Source: Apostichopus japonicus (lineage: Eukaryota > Echinodermata > Holothuroidea > Aspidochirotida > Stichopodidae). Taken from it: DNA of 64,000 bases. The stretch spans positions 17,138,577-17,202,576 of the forward strand of contig NC_092582.1 of the NCBI RefSeq assembly GCF_037975245.1, read 5' to 3'. The notes beneath the pieces are model-generated. The model was not told the origin of the DNA. It made no database searches and was given only the letters and a program-made list of their open reading frames with translations. Every line of letters starts with the position of its first letter. The stretch's first letter is position 1. A program made the translations under genes and the position numbers. Shown piece after piece: positions 1-14,022 of the stretch.

Positions 1-3000
1 TTGGTCTGATAACATTGGCAGTTGCCCATTGTGACATAACCTTGTACTACGGTACATTATTATATGCATCATAATCTGCATATGTATGATTTTTGTGGTC
101 TATGATCATCAACGTAATGTCAATATTTAGTAAAGTGGAAAGTGTGTGCTATGCCAACCTGAAGTTGATATTCATTGTTGTTTGAAGCCACATTCTGCTA
201 CCCAGGTGCACTATCATCTTCACCTGCTGCATGCTCATTTGGTGAGACCTCACTATCACCAGTGTCTGACAAATCCTGTATAAAGAAAAAAATCAAAAGA
301 CACTTATGAATGCTACATTTCTAGCATGGCTTGCTTTGAGCCTGTTTGAGTGTAGATATCAGATGACGATGCTCTAGATATCATTATAGTATAGGCATAT
401 GGGCTTTAATCTGTCAGGACAGTTGTTATTCATACAGAGTATAGCTCCCCTGCTCGCACCCCACGGTAAAGAATCACTGCTGTGCGTACAGTACTTTACC
501 AGCAATACCCCTTTAGTACTAGATTCTTACCAGGTTTGTATCAGGGCTTGCCATGCTGGTCACAACCATCCCCTAATCCCTGACTCGCACCCCACGGTAT
601 ATAACCACTGCTGTATCTAAAGTACTTTACCAGCTTAATCCTATAGTCCTAGATTATTACCATGTTTGTATCAGGGCTTGCCATGCTGTTCACAACCATC
701 CCCTAATCCCACAACCATCCCCTAATCGCCCCACTCTCCAAAGCAATGTCATATTCTCGTTTAACCCTATTTATGTCAAGCGCCCAAGCCTATAGGGCTA
801 CTTTTATTTGGTTTATAGTTATAGGCATAGCCTAGGCCTATATATACACTTAACTTACTAGACTTAGCCTAGGCCTAATATAGTAATAATAAATAAATAA
901 TTTCTTAGCTGATGAAATAAGGCCCTGTATATTAAACTTCAAATTGTAAGTGCATTTGCCACCCTCCCTTCCAACCATGCATTATATTTGACGATTCGTT
1001 TGCACACCGAGAGCACCATTACCCTTCGCCTTGTACCATTACATTATAGACCTAGGCCTAGGCTTATTAATGACACATTTAGGCCTAGCCTACCTTAACC
1101 TAGACGCTGTGTTGACAGTTATTAACTTACCGTAGGTTTCTTCTGGCAAGCTTTCCTTTTTGTCCCACAAGTACAGAAAGAATTGCAGTAGGCCCCTAGT
1201 CCCTTGCACGGACACCCAGCTCCTGCTCGGCCCCTTGTCCTAGTGCTGGGCTGTCTCTGACAGGTGCTATTACAATTACAACATTCCACCGGAAAATTGT
1301 GAATCCCATGATGATTGTTACTCTAGTTCGGATGACATCTTTGTTTGTAATTTTCAAAGACGGTTTTTCGAAATCCACAAAATATACGTTCGAGTGAATG
1401 TTTCGGCGGTGGTACTGTCATATGTTGAAGGTGAGTTGTCAACTGGTTGCCTGTACTGTAAGTCTGTAGACACACATACAGCACACACAGCAACGGTTCC
1501 GATTCGGTTAGTGCGATGATGACTGTACATATGTAGCGCATGCACTTCATATTGCCGCTGTGGCAACAGCGCCTGTGTTTTGCACACATGTGTTCGGCAG
1601 ACTTCTTGGAAATTAGTGGTCAGATACCATTTATACTTCTCTCTTACCTAAAGTAGAATCCATCTTACCAGTCACTTCCGATCTTTACGCATAGTGTAAT
1701 AATTTATAATTGTGTAAATTATATATTTTAAAATTTTAAAGGCTAGACATTGAATACTGAAAACGAATTTATTTTTTCCCATGTGAAAACCTCTTACATC
1801 ACAATGAACAATGCCGTTTGGCAACAAACCTTAAACCAATGAGAAAATTGAAAAATAAATTGCTGTCGATATTTCATGATGACCACGCCCCTTTAATAGA
1901 TAATGGGAGAAAACGAGAAGGACAAGAAAGGAGTCGGGGGTTATGCACACATTAATTCAACAAATGTAGGTGATATTGATATAGGGTTAGGCATAATATC
2001 GACAGCATGTGGTTCATATCCTCTGCAAAATTTTGCGCCTTGTTAAAATCATTACCTCAAAAATAGCAATTTCTGGAGATATCTTCAGATTGAATTTAAC
2101 ATCAAATGTGGCAGCATTTTGCATCTAGCCCATCCTCCGTATGCGAAAAATTTCCAAAGGGGAGGAGGGCAGTGGCGGCGGAACCGTGGGGGCTTGGGGC
2201 CCCCCAATGAAAAAGTTGAGGGGGCAAATGCATGATAAGCCTCCCCTCCCCCCGTATTTACCAAGGCTCCGAAACGTGCATCTGCCCATTTTTCAATGCA
2301 TACTTGTCGATCTGTCCGATGCACACATATACTATATAGGTGTAATCATTTTAGTAAATGCTGGGGGACCCTCGGCCCGTCCCCTGGCTATAGACCACAT
2401 TGTCACCCCAACCGCGTCTTCACGCCCCATGAAAAGTGGAAGCAGTGAGTGTGAGTACCGGTAAGCGCAACACAACTTCGTCTTAGGCCAATGACTTGCT
2501 TCATTTCAGCCAGTTCTCCAACATCCCCTTACTACACTCAAAAACGTCTTTGCGAGTACACTACGAGTAATAGCTACTCTCTTGAAACACCATCGAATAT
2601 ACAAATTAAAATGTTTTTACAGACTTTTACGTGCAATCTGAGAAATTGCAGGCTTGAGACCCATATTTTAGAGCTAGGTATTCGCAGCATAAAACACTCG
2701 GGAAGTGCCGTTTCCGGCCATCTGGGGGTTTGAAAAACCCAAAATTTTCTTGTACGCTCCGCGCCAACCGTAAACATATCCAAGTTTGTGGAATCAATAT
2801 GTTGCCTTCCTAAATATTGATTTTTTTTTGTAGAAATTTGCATATGAAATGAAAGGATGCTGTAATGCAAATTTTGTACACAAATTATTAACAGATTTGT
2901 TTTTGTTCTCCTAAGAAATTAAATGGTGATACTTAACTGATTTGTTCATTTATTGCTTACATAGGGCACTATAACTTCAGATATCACTACCAACCTTTTG

Positions 3001-3780
3001 AATATATAATCAAAAATAATCATTTTTTGCTTTATTCAAACCTCTATTAGCTGATGTAACGTGAGTTACCGAAATTATTATTTTTTCCCCATACATCAAA
3101 TATGACACTACTAAAAATCTCAAAATTGGATTTTGGTTTCTACTCATCATCCCGAAATGTGAAACAAGTAAAGAAATGTTTAGCACCCATACTTTATACC
3201 GACAAGAAAAATGATCAAATAAACCTGTTCAATACAGGATCTGGCTGAATAAGTTACGAACTATTAAAATAGTTGCTGCAGGTTTTGCTTGCGTTCATAT
3301 AAATTATTTATGCTTTGTTTTTGTTTTTTAACTAATAATTAGAAAAAAATCTGGCAAATTTCAATACAAAAGTAAACGATTTTTTTCAGATATTATGTTT
3401 AACAATTTGCAACAAAATGACAAATTCCTTGAATCTAATAAGTAAGAAATTCAACTTTTTACTGCAAAGCAACAGAATGATTCTTAATCAATGTCATCAA
3501 TTTAACAATTCACAGGAAACTGAGAATTGACCATTTAGTATATTCCACCAATTCAACATTTCCCAACAAAATGCTGAATTCCCTCAGAAAGTCATCAGTT
3601 CAACAATATTTTAGCAAACTGATGAAATCATCATGGAATAAATCTCGTGGAATCAACATTTGGCAACAAAAAGAATTGTTACGCTCGCATCAAACATGTC
3701 ATCATTTCAGCATTTTGCAAAAACATCATGAATGACAGCAAAATTGCAGAGAAAGATCTTAACATTCCAACGGCAGCTTA
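1..3780. other. Non-coding, repeat-rich left edge
   Basis: I see no convincing gene here. A unit of about 131 bp beginning at the CTCGCACC motif (453) is tandemly repeated at 584-707, and its last 14 bp are repeated again near 710-725. The motif CCTAGGCC recurs at 780-1110. A GC-rich stretch at 2150-2420 with short G and C runs resembles the edges of dispersed transposons seen elsewhere in the window. The rest is AT-rich. Short open frames at 1196-1589 and 2085-2870 overlap on both strands and lack splice context or domains. Confidence 0.6.
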
Positions 3781-3830
3781 ACGTTTCAATATAACAGATA
3801 GAAAACATTGAGCTTTTCTTCTTTTCTTAC

Positions 3831-4034
3831 CTGAAGAATTCCTGTGGCACGCCGGCTGTTTGTTATCTGTATAAGTCCATATTGCATCCCTACAGAACAT
3901 CTTTTCGTTACCGATTCTTTCAAATCCTATGTTACAGGATACCGTTAAGACACCGGTTAAATTTTCCAGTGTTTCGTAAGTTCTTTCAATCAACACAGAA
4001 TGCAACACAGAGGGAAGAAGCATTTCACAGCTAT
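3831..4034 (-). CDS. Sushi/CCP domain exon (a)
   Basis: One complete sushi (complement control protein) module on one exon of 204 nt. On the minus strand an AG acceptor (TTTAG) precedes the exon and a GTAAGA donor follows it; both ends are phase 1, typical of shuffled extracellular modules. The four expected cysteines are present: SCEM near the start, a hydrophobic strand then SCNIGF, MFC, and the final C after the tryptophan (IWTY). Such modules bind ligands in complement regulators, selectins and adhesion receptors. It follows the sushi exon at 4562-4741 in the same orientation with a 527-bp intron, so the two belong to one gene whose other exons were not found. No lesion is visible. Confidence 0.85.
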
Positions 4035-4561
4035 CTAAAGAAAATATGGATAAGTGGTTGAGATCGATATAAGAATTACAACTTTAGGATTTTTGTTTAT
4101 TTGTTTAGAAGCAAAATGCATACAATTTTGATCCATTTTTCACTTCTTGACAATGAAATTTGGTTGAATTGTTGTAACTTTCCTTTGCTTTGGGATAGAA
4201 TTCTCCCAAATCAGGGAATATTTACCAAAATTTCTTAGAGTGAAAAATCATTATGTCTTCAACGGATTTCACTCCCTTTTTTTCTTCAGTTTGTTTTAGC
4301 TCTTTAGGTTGATAGATTACATTGTCTAAAGGTCTGAAAGTTGTATTTCGCTTTACGTTCTTCAATCTTCATTTCAAACTCATTTGAAACCTGTGTTTAC
4401 CTCATCTGATGCTATTGTATTTTAATATACTGGTAAAATGGATATGCTAGTATAGCAATATCAATTAAACCTACTTGTAGTCAAAATAGTTTCGTTTTGC
4501 GATTGAAAATAATCAATAGCAACACTCATTACTGAAACAATTAGGATGATGAATAAGTTAC

Positions 4562-4741
4562 CTATCAAACACGTTGGTTTTGGTCCAGACCAGGTACCGT
4601 TCGTTCTGCACCCTATTGTAGAGGTACCGGAGATGTGGTAACCCTCGTTGCATTCGAAGTTGACAAAGTCCCCTACCAGCATGTTACCGTCACTAGGATG
4701 TCTATTACCGTTGCGTATCTGACCTAAGTCTTGACACCAGG
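4562..4741 (-). CDS. Sushi/CCP domain exon (b)
   Basis: Complete sushi module, 180 nt, flanked on the minus strand by a CCAG acceptor and a GTAAC donor, phase 1 at both ends. The hallmark pattern is clear: C-Q-D-L-G near the start, FVNFECNEGYHISG, then GCRTNGTWSG and a closing PTC. It is the upstream neighbour of the sushi exon ending at 3831. I found no signal-peptide exon on the minus strand between here and about 14 kb, so the gene's 5' part is unplaced. It could be a fragment of a duplicated sushi gene family, since the window has seven sushi exons in three clusters. Confidence 0.88.
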
Positions 4742-5473
4742 CTGGAAGGAGATGTTATCAAGTAGTACGGATTTATTTAATGATCTTAACCTATGTAATA
4801 TTTATTTATAAACTAATCTGGTATTCAAAGTGTTGTTGCTTCGTTACCCCCACCTTTTACATTCATCATCTTGGCGATCCTCCAGTGACGGATGTTGTTG
4901 CCTGTGGAACTGGGCTACTTGGAGGAGGTTTCTCCCTCCCCCTGTGAGAATGTGTCATATGGTAAGAGTTGCTTAGTTACAAAATGGTGTTTTAGTTTGC
5001 AACATTGGAGTACCTTATGTTTAAACTATGTCCACTTTTTATCCACAAAATGAATATCACCATTTGCTCTGTTTCTACTTCCCATTATTTCGGTGAGCCT
5101 CCACACATTTTGGCGATGCTAAAAAGGGTCACCATCCCTACTTTGAATTCAGAGTAATTCATGACACACTGTGACACCGAGTATGGGAGGATGTCTTCAA
5201 TATATTATGTGCTTTCGTGCCATGTATCGGAGCATTTGTACAGTTGTACTGACAGGGTGAGTAATATCCTATATCATGATTCAATTAGATTAGAAACTGC
5301 ACAAATGATTTTCACAAATGATTTCGAGTTGGTTAGCATCATGTTTGATCCCTAGAGTAAGGCAAAATATGTCACCAAAAACAGAACTAGTATTGTTCGA
5401 TACAGGTGACAAACGCCTACAGTGGAATTACGATCTTCCTTACCGGTTTCGAACCTCTAGACATACAATCAGC
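4742..5473. other. Intergenic, no feature seen
   Basis: No exon, repeat or RNA gene recognised. Short open frames lack splice sites and domain signatures. Confidence 0.5.
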
Positions 5474-5543
5474 GTCCATAGCCTCGTGGTTAGGGTGTCC
5501 GCGTACAGAGCGGAAGGCCCGTGGTTCGAATCCCGGTGGAGAC
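5474..5543 (+). repeat. tRNA-like head of a SINE (or tRNA pseudogene)
   Basis: An RNA polymerase III A box-like stretch (TAGCCTCGTGGTTAGG) and an exact B box (GGTTCGAATCC, 5523-5533) are spaced as in tRNA genes. The anticodon arm is a perfect 5-bp stem (TCCGC/GCGGA) around a 7-nt loop GTACAGA, giving a formal anticodon ACA. The T stem and acceptor stem are mismatched, and an AT-rich body ending in a (TA)n tract follows. A functional tRNA is therefore unlikely; a tRNA-derived SINE head is the better call. Confidence 0.7.
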
Positions 5544-5590
5544 TGAAAGTTTTTTCACTGTTCTGGATTTTCCAACTCATTACGATTTTC

Positions 5591-5593
<3 letters not shown>

Positions 5594-5651
<58 letters not shown>
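5594..5651. repeat. (TA)n microsatellite
   Basis: About 29 uninterrupted TA dinucleotides directly following the SINE-like body, as expected for a simple-sequence SINE tail. Confidence 0.95.
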
Positions 5652-5658
<7 letters not shown>

Positions 5659-6030
5659 CCTTAAACTTTATGGAAGGTTTAAATTGCTGCGATAAAAGCA
5701 TTTGTTGACATGTGAGTCTTCAGATAAATATTGACAGCAATGTATTATTGTTCAAGTTGTGATGTGCACAGTCAAAATTTAATACTGTAGCCATGTTTAT
5801 GTTTCGATAGAACTCATGCCTGAGTGTGATACAAAGCGCCTGATTTTAAATAAAATATAAAACATTCCAGATTTCAAGTATATGAAACTTTTTTTGAGCT
5901 TGATTAGAGAGGTAATTTTTTAAATATTTTCCAATGGTTCAACGAAATTATTGTTAATGCAACTGCATATATTAACCCATGTGTTAATACTGTTTAGGCT
6001 AACTGATTACTTAACGAATCAGTTTAACTA

Positions 6031-6310
6031 AAGTAAAAGTAAAGTAAAGTAAAGTAAAATTTATTGATATTCATCATAAAATGACAATATAATAAAATGG
6101 ACTACAGCATCTCAAAAATAGGTTCAAAAAGTTATCTATGTATCATACAATTCAAAGTTTTAATACTTCTAGGTAAAAATGATCGCCTAAACCGTTCTGT
6201 CCGCATACGTGGGATCGTGTAAAATCTACGTGGTCTCATGTAAAAATCAAAGAGAGGGTGATCGGAAAGTTTGCTTTTGTGTATATCTTCTAAATTCTTT
6301 ACGTTGTAAG
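6031..6310 (-). pseudogene. LINE 3' end, 5'-truncated
   Basis: On the minus strand from about 6310 the translation runs DHPLFDFYMRPRRF, then RFRRSFLPRSIKTLN, and stops at 6132. This basic R..R..SFLPRSI..LN ending is the usual C-terminus of reverse transcriptases of CR1/L2/Jockey-type LINEs. It is followed by an AATAAA-like motif and an (AAGT)n tail (6031-6058 on the plus strand). Only the last 60 or so residues remain, so this is a typical 5'-truncated retroposed copy. Confidence 0.75.
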
Positions 6311-7626
6311 ACTATGCCATTTGTGAGGTAATGATGACATCACATATAAATCACGGCCAGGCAGTTTAAAACTTATAAATAACTTTTCAACTATCATTAA
6401 AACGAAGACAGTTTGCGTCAGAAACGTTTAAATCCAAGCACCCAACAAAGGTCGGTTGGAATTTTTGCAATTTTATAGAGGCATGTGAAAAAAAAATCAT
6501 AGAATTAAAAGTAACATTCAATCCTTCCCATGATTGCGGTTTAACACGAAGGTCACCCTTACCGTGAATTTGTTTAACAAGTCAACGAGTGACACTCCTG
6601 ACGGTTTCTACTACTACAATCTGTTTCTGTGATATTTTCCGACGAACAAGAAAACGGCGACCACAGTCGCGTAGTAACATACAAGTGCTACCTCCTTAAG
6701 CTTATATTATGTACGTACGTGAATTTGATATAAAACTTGAGGGTCAAAGGTGAACAAGTGAAGTACACTACATGATGTGAGTTAGTATTAAACGTTAGGC
6801 CTACTTCAAGTTGATTCAATGACTAGGATATACCGGCATTTTAAATTCTTAAATTATTATTCCTCTCGACAATTTACGGTGCAATTAAAGGCAGGAGCCC
6901 AGGAAGTTATTGACCAAGCGATTTTGCCAATTTTTTGACAAGTTCGGTTCGTTGTAATACGCCTCAAATAGAACTTAGAAGAAAAGGGGCCTCTACGGGC
7001 TCTAACTTAGGCCCTAGGTAGCGTGCACACTATTTCTATACTGAAGTCTGTGTAGGCTAGGTCACAACATCAAAGGTGAGTCCTAATTTCGTGCAGCTAT
7101 TTGATTAGTTCGATTGATGCTTCACGTTCCTTAACCTTCAGCTTTATTTAAAAAAAAACGTGTGTCTTTGTTGTTTCACCTACAAATCTGTTAAAATTTC
7201 GTAGAAAATAACATTGTCACGTCCAACTCCAACTTAGCAAGAGCTAGGCCCTCAGCCTATTTAATCAGTGAAGCCAGGATAGTGTTAACATATCAAAATT
7301 GTTAAAACGTGAAGTGCTCCTAAATCCTAATTTCGTTCCTGTTGTCGGCTACTCCAAAATCCTAAAATTTTATTGCAACTATATAATTAGTTTTGAATCA
7401 GTTTAATATAGTAACAAGGAATATTATTGCTTCAGAGACTGACATGCACCAGTGCAGTAAAACGTTTACAGTCTTCAATTTCATGGGGGTGAAAGCCTCA
7501 TGTGTACCCCTTCTCCCCTCTGGGTCAGACATTGGGCCAAGATTGGGGTTGAGATATTGGAGTCCAAGGACACTAGCATATTATCATATTCAGGTTTACT
7601 AACTGCTCTTTTCCACTTTAAAACAG
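6311..7626. other. Intergenic, no feature seen
   Basis: AT-rich unique-looking sequence. I could not find exons or repeats with clear edges. Confidence 0.5.
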
Positions 7627-10265
7627 ACCTTCAACATCAGGAAGTAAAGAGAGAAGAAAGGCTCAGCACAAGTTACCTGTGCTTCACAAAAAGAGGAAGA
7701 GTAATAAGGATCAGCCAGTTGTCAGCCCTTTAGAATTCATCAAGAAGGAAGTTAATACAGCATTCTTAGGTGAGAACCCTTAGAAGCTGTCAGGTACGGT
7801 AGCAGTACAATATACTGCCTCAGGAATTGGAACTGTTGTGGTTTTAGAACAGGGGGCCCCTACTAGCCAGATTGAGCATGCCAGACAATCTAATCTGGCC
7901 CACCAAAAAACAAAGGGGAAAAAAAAACCAACCCTTTTGGTTCACAAATTTACTGGACAAAAAAAAAATTGAAGAGAATTTGAATAAGCGTTAATTTTCA
8001 ACACGAAAAAACATTGATAAAAGTTTGTCCTAGATCCTAAAACAATCATCTTCCATTTTCAGCAATCTATTTTTGGCCTTTTGTTAGTCAAAATTTCCTC
8101 CTGTGGCTACCATGGTGGGCCCGCATACTGTATGAGTAATATTCAGCAACCCACAACTAAAAGGACAGTAGGCAGCTGTTAAATTCATTTTACATCAGTT
8201 TCTGTGCAGTGTCCTTCATACTGAGCCATCTGTATGCCTCCTACTGCATGCTCATTAAGAACTGCATCAACTGTTGACTTTTCACCAGAAATTTACAACA
8301 TCAATAGAAGTATCAGTTTTTATTTGAGTGTTATCGGGGAGGGGTCAGAACCCCATTAATAATGTGTTCATTAATTGAACATTGCTTTTCAACATACTTT
8401 AACAATCATTATAGTCACTGTGTACATTTGGTTTGAATAGTATTTTTAGCTTTACAAAGTTTACGGAAAACATTTTGCATACCAACAGTATGGCATTTTC
8501 CTGTCAGTTGATGTTAGCTTTGCAGAAATTTACTTACCATCGTTTTTACTTCTCCACAGGTGTTGCAAATATTGACATAGAAAATCTAGAAGTTGGTCGG
8601 AAGTTGAGAGAAGTGAATGTGTAATTTCTCACCAAACTAAAAGAGGCTATGTTAGAATTTAACAACCACAATATCAACCACTGACTGTTATAGCAACAAC
8701 TTTGGAAAACTTGGAGAATTTTTCAGAACCCACGGTGAGTAATCAGCACTTGATTATAAAGTGATTTTTATAATGGAGTGCTTCATAATTGTTTATCAAA
8801 AACCATGCAGCAGTGACTGCTTGTGTGTGCATATGTGAGAGAGAGATGCCTTAGCTCAAATTTTGAAAACTTTGATAATTCAACAAGTGCAATATGCATG
8901 AAGTTCATACTTGGTAGAAAGCTACCCCTTAGCAAATTCTCAGCTGCAATTGTTATTTAATTGCCAGTGGTCAACAGTTATAAACCCCATAAATGACCTT
9001 ACTGAAGTAAAGGTTAAGTGAAATTAGTATGCTTATCCCTCAATCGAGTGCTTACCACTTGCTGTTACTTAGTACGTCAAAAATTGTTTGAGGTCCACAC
9101 CACCTAAAAATCTGAAACTTTGTTAACAGGTTATCTCACCATGTACAGCTTACATATAGTTCACACTTTGAACAATTAGAAGAATGTATTCGGTATCTAC
9201 CACCTTAGTAAATTCTTCACTGTTATTGCTTTGGGAGGGGCCAAAGGTCATATGAGATACTGTAACCAATGGTCTAAACCTGAAAACTTTGTGAATGAGC
9301 TAACTCAAAGAATAAAGCTACATAGAATGTCAAATTTGTTCCTCTGATTGAATACTTGCCATCTATAATGTTAACTTTTTTTGAGGTCAAATGTCATTTG
9401 AGGTCAATTTTAGTTAAATTCTGAAAACATATCTCACTAAGTACAGCTTGCATGAAGTTAATGCTCAGTATGAAGACACTCTTAGTAAATACTCAGCTGA
9501 TAGTGTGTTGGGAGAAGTCAAGGTCATTTGAGGTCACTAGTGGTCAACAACTGACAACTTTTCTAGCTGAAGAAGTGAAGTTTTGGTAAATTTCAAATTT
9601 GATAGGAATTAAGCATTTGTCTTCTTTTTTTTTTGGCTGTTTCGGTCAACGTCACTCAAGGTCAGTTAATTTCAGTCTGAAAAACTGCTTGAACATGGTA
9701 CCTCACCATGCACATGGCAATATTAGCCCTAGACAAGAAGAACAACATGAACAGATCTTTTACTTGACATGTGGATTCCTACATACATCATAATATTAAA
9801 AACCTTTGAAAACATGATAACTCAGGGTTGTCCACACCATATCTTTGAGTACACATTTAGTTCTCCTTTGCTAATAGTTGCAAGAGATTTTTTTTCCATT
9901 TCACTGTGGATCCCATGTACTCAGTAGAACTCTCCCTTCCAATGCCCTACAATAACAATAGGCAAAGGAATCACTAAGCCCTGTGGCTTTCTGTTTGCAT
10001 GTCAATTACACCTGATCTTTGAGGACAAAAGTCTGACATTACGCTACTTTGACTTAAGTTACTGATATATTCATTTTCACATTTTGTAACAAATTTTCTT
10101 TCAGGCAAATGGATACCATTATGAAGTTATTGGTGGCATCCACAATCTGACAGCCTGTAAGGAGCTGAGAGAGAGAAATCCAGACAAGAATGTAAAGATA
10201 CAAAACTTTGGTTAGCAAACAAGCACATCAAAATAGGGGAAACCAGGCATCAGATGAGCATTGAG
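7627..10265 (+). pseudogene. Decayed multi-exon gene with a ParB-like domain
   Basis: Three exons with canonical splice sites. Exon A 7627-7769 encodes a basic, Ser/Pro-rich segment ending SPLEFIKKEVNTAF. Exon B 8560-8734 continues in phase (VANIDIENLEVGRKLRE) but meets TAA, and after a frame change reads LTKLKEAM then QPLTVIATTLENL. Exon C 10105-10265 reads YEVIGGIHNLTACKEL, hits TAG at 10213, and in another frame continues LWLANKHIKIGETRHQMS. The order L..LKE.M, PLTVI, then YEVIGGxHxxxAxxEL resembles the ParB N-terminal/sulfiredoxin-like fold found in multicopy, transposon-associated invertebrate genes. At least one stop and two frame changes make this a pseudogene. The family call is from motif memory and should be treated as tentative. 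Confidence 0.6.
8860..9800. repeat. Degenerate intronic tandem repeat
   Basis: A loosely conserved unit of very roughly 110-190 bp recurs several times: a GAAAACTTTG block, then a TCTCAC.A.GTACAGCTT.CAT block, then GTTCATACTTGGTA-like and CTTAGTAAAT.CTCA blocks, then AGGTCATTTGAGGTCA. Copies are visible near 8866, 9110, 9275, 9418 and 9690. It lies in the intron between exons B and C of the ParB-like pseudogene. Confidence 0.6.
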
Positions 10266-11539
10266 GTAAAGGTGACTACTATGAATGTTGTTTTTTTTGA
10301 AGAATTTTTGCCGAGCAGTTATTCATCTCATTCCTCCATATTGTATATTCAGGTTGCAATGACCTATGCATTAAGACATTGAAAGTGTGTATGGAAAGTC
10401 CTTGTCTACACATAACACATAACTTTGTGTTGTGCACACAGAATCGCTCTCTTACAGTATGTGAATTTTCAAATAATTGTTATCTAATCACTCTCATAGG
10501 AAGGATTAGGTACAATATTGTAGTTCCTTTGCAAGTTGGACCATTAACAGTATTACGCAACAGTTGCCATGGTAGTGGTTAGTTTTCCCAATAGGGGTCA
10601 TTCATTGTGGGGTATTGCATGGTCACCAGAAGTGTTTGACTGAGGGAGGGGTAAAAGTTGTCTGTGTGGGGTGTCCAATTTTATGTCAAACAGTCCTCTT
10701 CAATGACTGGGTTGATTTTCTTAAAACTTGGTATGAAGGTGTTTTAGGGTTAAAGTCTATGTCTAGCAGAACCCCCCCCCCCCCCCAGAAACATAGGTCA
10801 AATGTCACATCAAATTAAATTCAATGTTTTAATTCAATATTACTCCAAGGGGACACATTACATTCAAATGGAATCTTCACTTGTATAATGGGAACAACAT
10901 GTAGGCTACTAATACAGGCAGAAATGTGACCTCTGTCATAGTATTACTCAGATTGTAGAGGACAGCAGAGTGATAGCACTGCAATCATATGACAGTATAG
11001 TCCTGCTAACTTATCATATCAAAAACATTTGCAGTCTTTGTTCATTTGTTTTTTTACTATCAATGCAACAGATAAAAAATAAATAAAATGGTTAGACTGT
11101 CAGTGTAGAATAAAGTTTTATTTCTCTCTTTTTTTCTGAAGATGACACAGAAATGCTCACACTGAGTCTGTTTGGTCTGGCCATTGCGTTCAAGAGGAAA
11201 ACCATTGCAAGGAAACTTTGATGGGATGATGGCACAGAACTTAATGTGACTATTGTTGCTAGGGATGATCCTAGATCACAGAGGATGAAAAAAATGTGTA
11301 TAGCACGGATTAAAAGAAGCGTATTGATTTTGGTGAAGGTCAAAGGTCATTTGGGGACAACAGGGAAGTTAATTGTCTTGTAGGGTATATGTGTTCAGGA
11401 AGTGGCAACACTGAAACAGCCACATGGTCTTCTACTCTGCAAATCCTAAAATGCATGTTTTAAGTGTGTGTGAAATAAAAAGGGGGGGGAGGGGGGTAAG
11501 GTTACAGTGACTTTCTCTTATTATTGTATTTTTTTGGTG
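10266..11539. other. Tail of the ParB-like gene region; no clear exon
   Basis: No further convincing exon was found. A 17-nt C run lies at 10771-10787 and G runs near 11480-11500. A possible exon near 11144-11340 on the plus strand is full of stops. Confidence 0.45.
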
Positions 11540-12475
11540 AAAAATTATTAGTAGGGGTATCAGTATGCCCATTAGAGCAATCTGAGGGTCTGAATAGTAC
11601 ATCCTTCAGAACTGCATTGTAAGCCACTCCAACCAGTAGCGGGGCGTATTGGTACGCCCCTTAGAACTGTATTGCAAGCCACTAAATTTTGTTACTTCTT
11701 GGTGCTAAATGACACTCCAACCAGTAGCGGGGCGTATTGGTACGCCCCTTAATGGTGTTAGTTCTTGCTGCTAAATGACACTCCAACCAGTAGCGGGGCG
11801 TATTGGTACGCCCCTCAGAACTGTATTGCAAGCCACTAAATGTTGTTACTTCTTGGTGCTAAATGACACTCCAACCATTAGCGGGGCGTATTGGTACGCC
11901 CCTTAGAACTGTATTGCAAGCCATTAATTTTGTTACTTCTTGGTGCTAAATGACACTCCAACCAGTAGCAGGGCGTATTGGTACGCCCCTTAATGGTGTT
12001 AGTTCTTGGTGCTAAATGACACTCCAACCATTAGCGGGGCGTATTGGTACGCCCCTTAGAACTGTATTGCAAGCCACTAAATTTTGTTACTTCTTGGTGC
12101 TAAATGACACTCCAACCAGTAGCAGGGCGTATTGGTACGCCCCTTAATGGTGTTAGTTCTTGGTGCTAAATGACACTCCAACCTGTAGCGGGGCGTATTG
12201 GTACGCCCCTTAGAACTGTATTGCAAGCCACTAAATGTTGTAACTTCTTGTTGCTAAATGACACTCCAACCAGTAGTGGGGCGTATTACTACGCCCCTCA
12301 GAACTGTATTGCAAGCCACTAAATGTTGTTACTTCTTGGTGCTAAATGACACTCCAACCAGTAGCGGGGCGTATTGGTACGCCCCTCAGAACTGTATTGT
12401 AAGCCATTAATTAATGGTGTTTCTTCTTGGTGCTAAATGACACTCCCTTGCAGTTGTGGGGTGTATTTGTTTCAC
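11540..12475. repeat. Hairpin minisatellite array 1
   Basis: About ten to twelve tandem units, each carrying an inverted repeat GGGGCGTA-TTGG-TACGCCCC (8-bp stem, 4-nt loop). Cores start at 11641, 11729, 11795, 11883, 11970, 12035, 12123, 12190, 12277 and 12365, with decayed copies near 11551 and 12457. Spacing is of two classes: 87-88 bp, and 65-67 bp lacking a 22-bp AGAACTGTATTGCAAGCCAC-type block. The spacer contains GCTAAATGACACTCCAACC. The hairpin is the best conserved part. The same core occurs in a different array at 42.2 kb. Confidence 0.93.
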
Positions 12476-12893
12476 TGATTCACTTTTGTACAGGGACAAG
12501 AGGTATTTTTCTTCCTTTATTCATGTAAGAAATTAACCTACTAAATTTCAGTTTATGGTCATGTAGATAAAATATAACATGAAATACATAAGTTGGTACA
12601 AACAAAGAATAATTTTCTGATTGTGTTATTTTTTGTCTCAAATTTATGTATCTGCAGTATGATTACAATGCATTTGCCTTTTTAACTCACATTTTGAAGG
12701 TTTAAAGACAATGACAGTCGTAGCGTAGATTTTTCCCTTATATGTACCATATTTTTATACCCGAGTGCAAACGTCATTAAAAGCAATATAATTTCTGGTA
12801 AATTTATCAATGTTGAACAAAAAGTTTTTTTTTTCTTGGATAAAAGTCAGGTTTAAATAGTTCCTAGAAACCCTAAATGTTTCCTAGCCTCTT
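12476..12893. other. Spacer between hairpin array 1 and (GATA)n
   Basis: AT-rich, no coding potential. Its last bases (from 12875) are AAATGTTTCCTAGCCTCTT, directly abutting the GATA array; almost the same 19 bases abut the CTAT array at 44098-44116. Confidence 0.8.

Positions 12894-14022
<1,129 letters not shown>

Noticed and set aside
1196-1589. Three overlapping minus-strand open frames near 1.2-1.6 kb
   Set aside because: Mutually overlapping in different frames, no splice pattern and no domain.
5474-5543. Functional tRNA with anticodon ACA
   Set aside because: Acceptor and T stems are mismatched and a SINE-like body follows; ACA is not the usual cysteine anticodon.
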